Positions 1-7,703 of a DNA stretch of 64,000 nucleotides are shown here, in pieces. The notes below the pieces were generated by a model, which did no database searches, was not told the DNA's origin, and saw only the letters and a list, made by a program, of their open reading frames with translations. Position 1 is the first letter of the stretch, and every line of letters starts with the position of its first letter. Origin of the DNA: Geminicoccaceae bacterium (GTDB taxonomy: Bacteria > Pseudomonadota > Alphaproteobacteria > Geminicoccales > Geminicoccaceae). The stretch lies in assembly GCA_025999455.1 (NCBI GenBank), contig AP024683.1, positions 2,668,451 to 2,732,450 on the forward strand. Direction: 5' to 3'. The position numbers and the translations under genes were made by a program.

Positions 1-816
1 CTCCGCCATCTCGAGCTCACGAGCTTCGTGAGCCCGCGGGCCGTGCCGCAGCTCGCCGATGCCGAGGAGCTCGTGGCCCGGCTCGGCCGCCCCCAGGGGG
101 TCGAGATCACCGCGCTCGTCCCCAACGCCAGAGGGGCGGAGCGGGCGCTCCGCGCCGGGGTCGACGGGATGGTCGTGTTCCTTTCGGCCTCGGAGAGCCA
201 CAACCGAAAGAACCTCAACCGCGACATCGACCGCAGCCTCGCCGACGTGGCCGAGGTCACGAGGCTCGCGGAAGCTGCGCGGATCCCGGTGCACGCCGCG
301 CTGTCGGTCGCTTTCGGCTGCCCGTTCGAGGGCGAGGTGCCGCTCGCTCGGGTGGTCGCGATCGCCGAAGAGCTCGCCATGCTCGGGATCCGCCGGCTCT
401 CGCTCGGCGACACGACCGGCATGGCGACCCCGCCGCTCGTGCGCGAACGGGTCGAGGCGCTCCGGGCGAAGCTGCCCGAGCTCGAGATCGTGCTCCACTT
501 CCACAACACCCGCGGCATCGGCCTGTGCAACGTCGTGGCCGGGCTCGATTGCGGGGTGGACCGCTTCGAGAGCTCGATCGGCGGGCTCGGCGGCTGCCCG
601 TTCGCGGCGGGGGCGACCGGCAACGTCTGCACCGAGGACCTCGTCTATCTGCTCGAGGAATGCGGGGTCGCGACCGGCATCGACCTCGAGGCGCTGATCG
701 ATGCGGCCCACGCCGTCGAGCGGGCGGTCGGCCGGACCCTGCCCGGGCAGGTCATGAAGGCGGGCCCGCGGCTGCGGCTCCATCCCCTGGACGCGGTCGC
801 GACCGCGCAGGGCTGA
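1..816 (+). CDS. Hydroxymethylglutaryl-CoA lyase-like protein (5' end missing)
   Basis: The reading frame is open from base 1, and the residues before the first GTG (LELTSFVSP) match the conserved start region of HMG-CoA lyases, so the gene begins outside the window. HMG-CoA lyase (DRE-TIM aldolase superfamily) splits HMG-CoA into acetyl-CoA and acetoacetate in leucine breakdown. Visible signatures are GDTTGMATP, the metal-ligand motif HFHNTRG, and the catalytic-loop motif GGLGGCPFAAGATGN with its active cysteine. The next gene, 13 bases on, is a class III CoA-transferase, so the pair may handle a branched or dicarboxylic acyl-CoA. Relatives act on citramalyl-CoA or other 3-hydroxy-3-methylacyl-CoAs, so the exact substrate is inferred. 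Confidence 0.88.
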   Translation, partial: LRHLELTSFVSPRAVPQLADAEELVARLGRPQGVEITALVPNARGAERALRAGVDGMVVFLSASESHNRKNLNRDIDRSLADVAEVTRLAEAARIPVHAALSVAFGCPFEGEVPLARVVAIAEELAMLGIRRLSLGDTTGMATPPLVRERVEALRAKLPELEIVLHFHNTRGIGLCNVVAGLDCGVDRFESSIGGLGGCPFAAGATGNVCTEDLVYLLEECGVATGIDLEALIDAAHAVERAVGRTLPGQVMKAGPRLRLHPLDAVATAQG

Positions 817-829
817 GGTCGAGGCTCCC

Positions 830-1993
830 TTGCACGCGGCGCTCGCCGGCATCCGGGTGATCGACCTCACCCGCGTGCTCTCCGGCCCCTTCTGCACGAT
901 GATCCTGGGCGATCTCGGCGCCGACGTGATCAAGATCGAAGGGCCCGAGGGCGATCCGACCCGGACGATCGGCGCGGGCCGCGCGGGGCTTTCCTGGTAC
1001 TTCGCGGCGTTCAACCGCAACAAGCGCTCGGTTCTGCTCGACCTCAAGACCCCCGCCGACAAGGAGCGGCTCGCCCGGCTGATCGAGAAGGCCGACGTCC
1101 TGGTCGAGAATTTCCGCCCGGGCGTGCTCGACGCGATGGGCTTCCCGCCCGACCGGCTCGAGGCGCTCAACCCGCGGCTCGTCACCTGCGCGATCAACGG
1201 CTTCGGCAGTGTCGGGCCCTATCGCGACCGGCCGGCCTTCGACTTCATCGCCCAGGCGATGAGCGGCTTCATGGCGGTCAACGGCGAGGAGGGCGGGCCG
1301 CCCATGCGCGCCGCCCCGCCGCTCACCGACCTCGCGGCCGGCCTCTACGCGGCGCTCGGGATCGTCGCGGCGCTGCGCGCGCGCGACGTGACCGGCCGCG
1401 GCCAGCGGGTCGAGGCGACGATGCTCGGCTCGATGATCTCGCTCTTGGGCTATCTCGCCCCGGAATATCTGGCGACCGGCAAGGCCCCGCCGCGGACCGG
1501 CAACGACCACCCGATCCTCGCCCCCTACGGTCTGTTCCGGACCGCCGACCGGGAGATCGCGATCGCGCCCGCGAACGAGGCGATCGTCCAGAAGTTCTTG
1601 AACGCTCTCGGTCTTTCTGACCTCCTCGCCGATCCGCGCTTCGCCACGAACGCCGAGCGGGTGAAGCGGCGGGCCGAGCTGCGTGCGCTCGTCGAAGCGG
1701 TGCTCGTGCGCGAGCCGGCCGAGGTCTGGATCGCGCGGCTCAACGCGGCGGGCGTGCCCTGTGGGCCGGTTCACGGGCTCGCCGACGCTCTGGCCGACCC
1801 GCAGGTCGAAGCCCTCGGCATGCTCCTCGACGTGCCGCATCCGGGCCGCGGCGTCGTGCGGATGACGGGCTTCCCGCTCCGGCTTTCCGCGACCCCCTGT
1901 GCGGTCCGCCGGCCGGCCCCCGAGCTGGGCGAGCACACGAGCGAGGTGCTCGAGGAGTTCGGGCTTTCCCCGGCCTCCTCGGCCCGGGGCTGA
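830..1993 (+). CDS. CaiB/BaiF (class III) CoA-transferase
   Basis: The 387-residue length is typical of class III CoA-transferases, which move CoA between carboxylic acids through aspartyl anhydride/thioester intermediates. The N-terminus GIRVIDLTRVLSGPF and the stretch ADVIKIEGPEGDPTR are standard for the family. Asp167 in APPLTDLAAG aligns with the catalytic Asp of formyl-CoA transferase. The start is a TTG 13 bases after the lyase stop, with a purine-rich stretch (gaggtcgagg) before it. Co-transcription with the HMG-CoA lyase-like gene suggests CoA activation of that enzyme's substrate. The specific acyl group cannot be read from sequence. Confidence 0.9.
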   Translation: MHAALAGIRVIDLTRVLSGPFCTMILGDLGADVIKIEGPEGDPTRTIGAGRAGLSWYFAAFNRNKRSVLLDLKTPADKERLARLIEKADVLVENFRPGVLDAMGFPPDRLEALNPRLVTCAINGFGSVGPYRDRPAFDFIAQAMSGFMAVNGEEGGPPMRAAPPLTDLAAGLYAALGIVAALRARDVTGRGQRVEATMLGSMISLLGYLAPEYLATGKAPPRTGNDHPILAPYGLFRTADREIAIAPANEAIVQKFLNALGLSDLLADPRFATNAERVKRRAELRALVEAVLVREPAEVWIARLNAAGVPCGPVHGLADALADPQVEALGMLLDVPHPGRGVVRMTGFPLRLSATPCAVRRPAPELGEHTSEVLEEFGLSPASSARG

Positions 1994-2055
1994 CGTCGCG
2001 CCGCGGCCGGCCTATCGTTCGCTCCGGGCCCGTGTCGTGCCGGAGTTCGCGGGAG

Positions 2056-2508
2056 ATGTCGGCCGTCTCGCTCTACGAACAGGATTTCCACCGCTGGTGC
2101 CTCGACCAGGCGGCGGCGCTCAAGAAACTCGCGGCGATGCGGGCCAATCTCGCCGTGCCGCTCGACCTCGAGAACCTCGCCGAGGAGATCGAGAGCTTGG
2201 GCAAGTCGCAACGACGTGAGCTCGTCTCGCGTTATCAGGTGCTCCTGCTGCACCTCTTGAAGTGGCGTCACGAGCCGCGGCGGCGCAGCCGGAGCTGGCG
2301 GAGCACGATCGCCACCCAGCGCCTCGAGATCGCCCGCTTGCTGCGCCAGAACCCCAGTCTGCGCGCGCGGCGCGTGGAGGAGCTCGCGGACGCCTACGAA
2401 GGGGCGCGCACCCTCGCGGCGATCGAGACCGGCTCGCCGCTGTCGACCTTCCCGGAGACTTGCCCCTTCACCCTCGACCAGATCGAGGATCCGGAATTCC
2501 TGCCGTGA
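2056..2508 (+). CDS. DUF29 family protein
   Basis: This 150-residue protein has the hallmarks of DUF29: an N-terminal LYEQDFHRWCLDQAAAL, then LDLENLAEEIESLGKSQRREL, and a helical LLLHLLKWRHEP segment. The ATG at 2056 is chosen because DUF29 proteins start just before the LYEQDF motif; a GTG at 2032 would add eight residues. DUF29 has no established function, though copies are often found near accessory or toxin-antitoxin-like genes. Here it sits 7 bases before a nucleotidyltransferase-HEPN fusion, which fits that pattern. No membrane segment or signal peptide is present. Confidence 0.8.
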   Translation: MSAVSLYEQDFHRWCLDQAAALKKLAAMRANLAVPLDLENLAEEIESLGKSQRRELVSRYQVLLLHLLKWRHEPRRRSRSWRSTIATQRLEIARLLRQNPSLRARRVEELADAYEGARTLAAIETGSPLSTFPETCPFTLDQIEDPEFLP

Positions 2509-2515
2509 GCGGCGG

Positions 2516-3406
2516 ATGCGGCTGACGCCCGAGGAAGTGGCGACCATCGCGCGGCTCGTGGCCGAAACCTACGGGCCGGCGGCGGTCGTACGCCTGTTCG
2601 GCTCGCAGCTCGACGATCGCCGCAAGGGGGGCGACGTCGATCTGCTCGTCGAGGTGCCGGAAGACGCGCCACGCGACATCTGGCCCGAACTCCGGCTCCA
2701 CGCGGCGCTCGAGGCGGCACTCGGGGAGCGGAAAGTGGATCTCCTCGTCCATCGGGCCGGCGAAGAGCCGGGGCCGTTCGTCCGGATCGCCCGGCGCGAA
2801 GGCGTGCCGCTGGGCGTCAGCCGCGAGCGGCCCCGAGCAGACGAGGACGAGTGGACGGCAACCATCGAGCGAGCGTCCATGTCGAACGCGCAAGACCTGC
2901 TCCTCGCCATCTTCGGAACGTTGCTACGCACCGGCGAAGCGCTCCGATTGCTCGAGCGCCGCCTCGCCGGACGGATGCCGGCGCGGCCGGAGACGGTCGC
3001 GGCGTTCGACCCCGACACGAGAATCCTGACCGACGCGCTCCTGAAGAGGTTCGAGCAGCACACGGACGCGCTGCGTTCGGCAGCCAGGACGATCGTCCGT
3101 CTTCTGGGAGAAGCGGACACGTATCGGACGGTCCGCCAGGTGATCGACCGACTGGCCGGCCTCGAGGTGATCCCCGATGCCGCACGTTTCCTGGAGCTCG
3201 TCGAGCTCCGCAACCGCACGGTGCACGCCTACGCGCCCGAAAGTGACCGCCAGGCCGCCATCTTGAACGCGGTCCACGGGAGCATCCCCGAGCTCCTCGA
3301 CCTCGCGGCCCGGTTCGCCCGCTTCGCCCGCGCGGAAAGGCTCGTGCCGGAGGAGAAAGTTGCCGAGGTCGCGGAGGCGCTGACCGCGCTCGCGACGGCG
3401 ACCTGA
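2516..3406 (+). CDS. Nucleotidyltransferase (MNT)-HEPN fusion protein
   Basis: Two domains are joined in one 296-residue chain. Residues 1-100 form a minimal nucleotidyltransferase: GS at 29-30, DxD at 40-42 (GGDVDLLVEV), and a third acidic residue near Asp75 (KVDLLVH). Residues ~122-296 are a helical HEPN-type domain with an R-x4-H motif (Arg232 to His237, LRNRTVHAY), the RNase signature of HEPN toxins. In known HEPN/MNT toxin-antitoxin pairs the nucleotidyltransferase adenylylates the HEPN toxin, and the two are usually separate adjacent genes. An in-frame ATG at 2879 could make free HEPN domain. The gene lies between DUF29 and a convergent ParA-like gene. That it works as a self-contained toxin-antitoxin unit is inference. 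Confidence 0.72.
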   Translation: MRLTPEEVATIARLVAETYGPAAVVRLFGSQLDDRRKGGDVDLLVEVPEDAPRDIWPELRLHAALEAALGERKVDLLVHRAGEEPGPFVRIARREGVPLGVSRERPRADEDEWTATIERASMSNAQDLLLAIFGTLLRTGEALRLLERRLAGRMPARPETVAAFDPDTRILTDALLKRFEQHTDALRSAARTIVRLLGEADTYRTVRQVIDRLAGLEVIPDAARFLELVELRNRTVHAYAPESDRQAAILNAVHGSIPELLDLAARFARFARAERLVPEEKVAEVAEALTALATAT

Positions 3407-3450
3407 TCGGCTGCGGCTCGGGACCGTCGGCCCGGTTCTCGATTTCCCTC

Positions 3451-4446
3451 TCAAGAAGGCAAGGAAAGGTCGCAACGTTTCGCGATTTTCCGGACCAGAT
3501 CGAGGAAGTCGTCGTAGCATTCCGCGACCGCCGTCTGATGCCCGCCGATCGCGCCGTCGGCAGGCTTCAAGAGGAACATCGGCTTTCGCGCCTCCTGCGC
3601 CATCGCCATCAAAGAACGATAATCCTTCAGGCGCGCAAGACAGTGCGGGTCGTGCTCGATCGGAGGCAGCTTTTCTTCGGGCTCGCCGAGCACGGCTTCC
3701 CGATAGGCCCCCGGAGCCTGAGCCATCCAACGGTCGTAGGCACGGACCGGTCGGTCGAGGCGGATGGCGTGTCGCATCATGACGTAGCCGGCGGGTGCCA
3801 TCGGCCCTTCCGGAGCGAAGACGCCGGGGGGAGCTTTCGACCGCCGCTGGGCCCATTGCTCGCGCCACGTCCGTAACGTCGGCCCCACGTTGCGCAGGCC
3901 TTGAATGGAGAAGAGATCCGGCCCGAGCGGCAGGACGACGTGGTCGCAGGCGGTGAGGGCGGCTCGGTTGAGCGAGCCGAGGTTCGGCCCGAGGTCGACG
4001 AGCGCCACGGCGGCTTCGACTTGTGCGGCCGCCTGGCGGATGACTTCGGCGAACGCGCCGATCACGCGAAAGGCCCGGGCTTTGCCGTCGGTGCATTCCG
4101 CCCACGCTCGCGACAGCTCGTCTTCGTAGCGCGAAAGCTCCAGATCACCCGAGACGAGCGCGATCGAATCGTCCGGCCGCTGTGGGACGATCCGTTCGAG
4201 ACCCCCCGCTCCCTCGTAGAGCGGGCGGATCGCACGCCAAACGGTGTTCGCCTCGTTCCTTTCCCACAACTCCTCGATTTCTTCCTCGTCCAGAAAAAAG
4301 CTCGTGAGGTTCGCTTGCGGATCGAGATCAGCTGCCACGACCGAAAGCCCGAGCTCGCGCAACATCCATGCAACATGGTAGACGAGCGAGGTTTTGCCAA
4401 CGCCTCCTTTATTGTTGAAAAACGCGATCGTCTTCAAGGCCTGCAT
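3451..4446 (-). CDS. ParA/MinD-family ATPase
   Basis: The N-terminus FFNNKGGVGKTSLVYHVAW is the deviant Walker A of ParA-type ATPases, followed by Walker A' DLDPQANLT and Walker B VALVDLGPNLG. At 331 residues it is longer than MinD. The middle and end (PMAPAGYVMMRHAIR, then a helical tail) do not resemble chromosomal ParA, and no parB gene is next to it. Stand-alone ParA-like proteins of this type occur in accessory islands. Its start overlaps the stop of the upstream AlbA_2/ATPase gene by 13 bases, so the two are probably translated as one operon. Its role (partitioning, defence or regulation) is not determined. Confidence 0.82.
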   Translation of the reverse strand: MQALKTIAFFNNKGGVGKTSLVYHVAWMLRELGLSVVAADLDPQANLTSFFLDEEEIEELWERNEANTVWRAIRPLYEGAGGLERIVPQRPDDSIALVSGDLELSRYEDELSRAWAECTDGKARAFRVIGAFAEVIRQAAAQVEAAVALVDLGPNLGSLNRAALTACDHVVLPLGPDLFSIQGLRNVGPTLRTWREQWAQRRSKAPPGVFAPEGPMAPAGYVMMRHAIRLDRPVRAYDRWMAQAPGAYREAVLGEPEEKLPPIEHDPHCLARLKDYRSLMAMAQEARKPMFLLKPADGAIGGHQTAVAECYDDFLDLVRKIAKRCDLSLPS

Positions 4447-5617
4447 CGCAAGATCGCCAGTACTTGCGTCGGAAAGGCCACGAGCTCGAGAGGTGGATTA
4501 CCGTTCTTCGCGAGCTCGGCGCGGGCACGAGCGATCCCCGTTCCGAATCGCTGGGCGTAGCCGAGCCGGCTCGCGAGCTCGGCCAAGCCGGGATTTCGGT
4601 AGCTCGTCACGTTCGGTTCGCCGAAACGCTCGACCGTCACCTCGCCGAAGGGGCCGCCCGGGCTCACGATCTCGACCCGGTCGCCGTACCAGTTCACTCG
4701 GACGGGCGTCGTGGACTGCTCGTAGTTGCGGTGGATCAGCGCGTTGCGCGCGATTTCCTGCAGCGCGATCACGGGATAATCCGGTCGTTCGACCGCGGCA
4801 CCAGGACCCGGGATCGTTCGGACCGAGATGTTCAAAGCGAGGAGCTTGTCGAGCTGCCGGAATTGATCGATCAAGGATCCGGTGATCTCGTGCGACGCCA
4901 CGATCGGATCCTCGAGCCGCGTCCCGGCGAAGCGGACGAACTGAACGTACGCTCCAGGAAAGAAGCGGCGCGGCTCTTTCCCGACCGCGAGAACGGCCAG
5001 GACCGACGGCGTCCCGTCCGGGTGGAGCATCCGCAGCGCTCGGAGTTGATCTTCGACACTTCGTTCGCCTCCGGGACGTCGGGCGGAACGAGCGCCGGGA
5101 GGAGTTCGATACGGAAACGGACCAGGTCGAGATCGTCGAGGGTGGAACCACGAACCGGTTGTTGGTCGAACGGTAGGTCGGCCCATCGGCGACGCTCGAC
5201 GAGGCGCCTCTCCTCCTCCGCGGTCGCGACCCGAACCGACGGTCCGACACGCACCCAGGTACGGCCTTCGAACTTGACGGGAGGGTTGTCCGACGGCGCG
5301 ACGGTCACGACCGCCATCCGACAACCGTCGAGCGTGACATCGCGCACCGACAGCGTCGGGAAGGGATGGATCTTACCGTCGGAGCGAAGCTCGGCCAAAT
5401 CTCGCAACAGCCGATCGCTGACGTTCAGTTCGGCGCAGGATCCGTCGTCGCGCACGCCCACGAACAGGACGCCGACGTTCCCCGTTCCGCCGAGGTCGTT
5501 GGCCAAGGCGCAAATGGCACGTCGCAGGTCGTTGCGGTCCGAGGCCGAAGCCTTCCGTTCGACCCGCTCGTTCTCGAGCTGCCGCAGCATCGAGCGGAGC
5601 TCGGCGTCGCTCAGCAT
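4434..5617 (-). pseudogene. AlbA_2 (Schlafen-type) / ATP-binding protein, frameshifted
   Basis: The 5' part (5617 down to about 5060) encodes an AlbA_2 domain: VERKASASDRNDLRRAICA and GVLFVGVRDDG are typical. The 3' part, in another frame, continues the same family: LRALRMLHPDGTPSVL, the FFPGAYVQFVRFAG strand, then an HATPase-like ALQEIARNALIHRNYE and a glycine-rich FGTGIARARAEL end. The two frames overlap and switch near 5060, where one frame reads EANEVSK and the other GGERSVEDQ. A single-base indel would restore one ORF of about 390 codons, the usual size of these putative transcriptional regulators. It may be a true pseudogene, a sequencing error or, less likely, programmed frameshifting. 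It overlaps the ParA-like gene downstream. Confidence 0.75.
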
Positions 5618-5754
5618 GTCGATCGCTCCCTGCGCGCTACGCTACGGGCAGGCGTGCTCGGCGTCCACCGCAGGACCGAGCTCTGGCGGAGGTCCGGCAC
5701 CCGTGCCATCTCTCGGCCGGGTCAACACGGAACGTGCTCCCGAGGAGGGAGGCC

Positions 5755-7191
5755 ATGGACAGCTTTCTGAACCTGATCGGCGGCAAGTCGGTGCCGGCCC
5801 GCGACGGGCGGACCTACGAGCATGTCTGTCCCTCCGACGGGCGCCCCTTCGCGACCGCGCCGCGGAGTTCCGCGGCCGACGTCGACGACGCGGTCCGTGC
5901 GGCCCGCGCCGCTTTCGAGGGGGCTTGGGGCCGCACCCCCGCGGTCGAGCGCGGCCGGCTCTTGATGAAGCTCGCCGAGGCGATCCGCCGCGAGGCCGAG
6001 CCGCTCGCCGCCCTCGAAGCCCGTGACACGGGCAAGCCCATGAAGCAGGCCCGCGCCGACATCGCCGTGACCGTCCGCTATTTCGAATTCTACGCCGGGG
6101 CCGCCGACAAACTCCACGGTGACACGATCCCCTTCCTCGAGGGCTACACGGTCCTCACGCTCCGCGAGCCCTACGGCGTTACCGCGCACATCGTGCCCTG
6201 GAACTACCCCGCCCAGATCTTCGCCCGCTCGGTCGCCGCGTCGCTCGCCGCCGGCAACGCCTGCGTCGTCAAGCCGGGCGAGGAGGCCGGGCTCACGATC
6301 GTCAAGATGGCCGAGCTCGCCCGCGAGGTCGGGTTCCCCGAAGGCGCCCTCAACGTCGTCCACGGCATCGGCGAAGAGGCCGGCGCAGCACTCGCCGCCC
6401 ACCCCGACATCGACCATCTCTCCTTCACGGGCTCGCCCGAGGTCGGCACGCTCGTCCAGGCGGCCGCGGCCAAGAACCATGTCGGCTGCACGCTCGAGCT
6501 CGGCGGTAAGAGCCCGCAGGTGATCTTCGCCGACGCCGATCTCGAGGCCTGCCTGCCGACGGTCGTCACCGCGATCACCCAGAACGCCGGCCAGACCTGC
6601 TCGGCCGGCTCGCGCGTGCTGGTCGAGCGGCGGGCCTACGACGAGGTCGTGGGCCGCCTCGCCGAGCGCTTCGCGCGCGTGCGGGTCGGCACCCACGAGA
6701 TGGACCTGGAGATGGGCGCGCTCGTCTCCGAGACGCAGCGGAAGCGCGTCCAAGGCTATGTCGACGCGGCACTCGCCGAAGGGGTGCCGGTGATCGCGCG
6801 CGGCAAGCTCGAACCCGGTCTCCCGGCCGGTGGCTTCTACGTCGAGCCGGTCCTGTTCGGGCCCATGCCCCGCGCCAACCGGCTCGCCTGCGAGGAGGTG
6901 TTCGGCCCGGTCCTCGCCGTCTTCCCCTTCGAGGACGAGGCCGATGCGATCCGCCTCGCCAACGGCACACCCTACGGGCTCGTGGCCGGGGTGTGGACGC
7001 GCGATCTCGGGCGCGGGATGCGGCTCGCCCGGGCGATCCGCACGGGCCAGGTCTTCCTCAACGCCTACGGCGCGGGTGGCGGGGTCGAGCTGCCCTTCGG
7101 TGGCTTCAAGCACTCCGGCCACGGCCGCGAGAAGGGCTTCGAGGCGCTCTACGGCTTCACCGCCCTCAAGACCGTGGTCGTCCGGCATTGA
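5755..7191 (+). CDS. NAD(P)+-dependent aldehyde dehydrogenase
   Basis: This 478-residue protein is a classical aldehyde dehydrogenase that oxidises an aldehyde to the acid. The features in order are PWNYP near 149, the nucleotide-loop motif FTGSPEVG near 224, the general-base Glu in LELGGKSP near 248, and the catalytic Cys282 in NAGQTCSAG. The ATG at 5755 is favoured by an AGGAGGGAGG ribosome binding site just upstream; a GTG seven codons earlier is possible but poorly placed. The best general match is to betaine-aldehyde/gamma-aminobutyraldehyde-type enzymes, but the substrate is not fixed by visible residues. Its stop overlaps the TTG start of the following lipoprotein gene. Confidence 0.9.
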   Translation: MDSFLNLIGGKSVPARDGRTYEHVCPSDGRPFATAPRSSAADVDDAVRAARAAFEGAWGRTPAVERGRLLMKLAEAIRREAEPLAALEARDTGKPMKQARADIAVTVRYFEFYAGAADKLHGDTIPFLEGYTVLTLREPYGVTAHIVPWNYPAQIFARSVAASLAAGNACVVKPGEEAGLTIVKMAELAREVGFPEGALNVVHGIGEEAGAALAAHPDIDHLSFTGSPEVGTLVQAAAAKNHVGCTLELGGKSPQVIFADADLEACLPTVVTAITQNAGQTCSAGSRVLVERRAYDEVVGRLAERFARVRVGTHEMDLEMGALVSETQRKRVQGYVDAALAEGVPVIARGKLEPGLPAGGFYVEPVLFGPMPRANRLACEEVFGPVLAVFPFEDEADAIRLANGTPYGLVAGVWTRDLGRGMRLARAIRTGQVFLNAYGAGGGVELPFGGFKHSGHGREKGFEALYGFTALKTVVVRH

Positions 7192-7703
7192 GGGCTCGCG
7201 TCCGCCGGACGCTCGCCTTGGCGGCGCTCCTGGCCGTGCTCGCCGCCTGCCGATCGGGCCCCGGGTTCGAGCCCGAAGCGCCCGTGCGGATCGTCCGGGC
7301 GAGCCCCGCGCAGGCGGTCGCCCGCGCCGCCGAGGTCTTGCGGGCGGCGGGGTTCGCCCTGACCGAGCTCGCGAGTGCGGCGGTGCCGACGCTCCGCGCC
7401 GAACTCGCGGGCGGGGTCGATCCGGCCTGGGCGCGCTGCCCGGGCATCTGGACCACCGACCCCTTCGACGATCTCGGCCGGTCGCGCTTCGTCCAGGCAA
7501 CCGGGCGCCGCGCGGTCGTCCTCGTTCGGGCGAGCACGCTGCCGCAGGGTACGAGCGTGGAGGTCGATGTGCGAACGATCGGTCTCTATCCCCACGCCTT
7601 CACGGGCGACACGGTCGAGGCTCTCTGCGCCAGCACGGGCGTGCTCGAGCGGCGGATCCTGGACGCCGCCGGCGACGCCCTCGCATCCGGAGGCCGGTCG
7701 TGA
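7188..7703 (+). CDS. Small lipoprotein of unknown function
   Basis: The 171-residue product begins with a short charged stretch, a hydrophobic core and a lipobox (LAVLAAC), so it should be lipid-anchored after export. The TTG at 7188 overlaps the TGA of the aldehyde dehydrogenase gene (ttga) and is the only start that leaves positive charges before the hydrophobic segment. The mature part has no family I recognise; its layout (VARAAEVLRAAGFALTE, later a strand-rich region with SVEVDVRTIG) resembles small envelope lipoproteins. Its stop overlaps the GTG start of the acyl-CoA dehydrogenase gene, so the three genes form one translationally coupled unit. Confidence 0.7.
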   Translation: MRARVRRTLALAALLAVLAACRSGPGFEPEAPVRIVRASPAQAVARAAEVLRAAGFALTELASAAVPTLRAELAGGVDPAWARCPGIWTTDPFDDLGRSRFVQATGRRAVVLVRASTLPQGTSVEVDVRTIGLYPHAFTGDTVEALCASTGVLERRILDAAGDALASGGRS

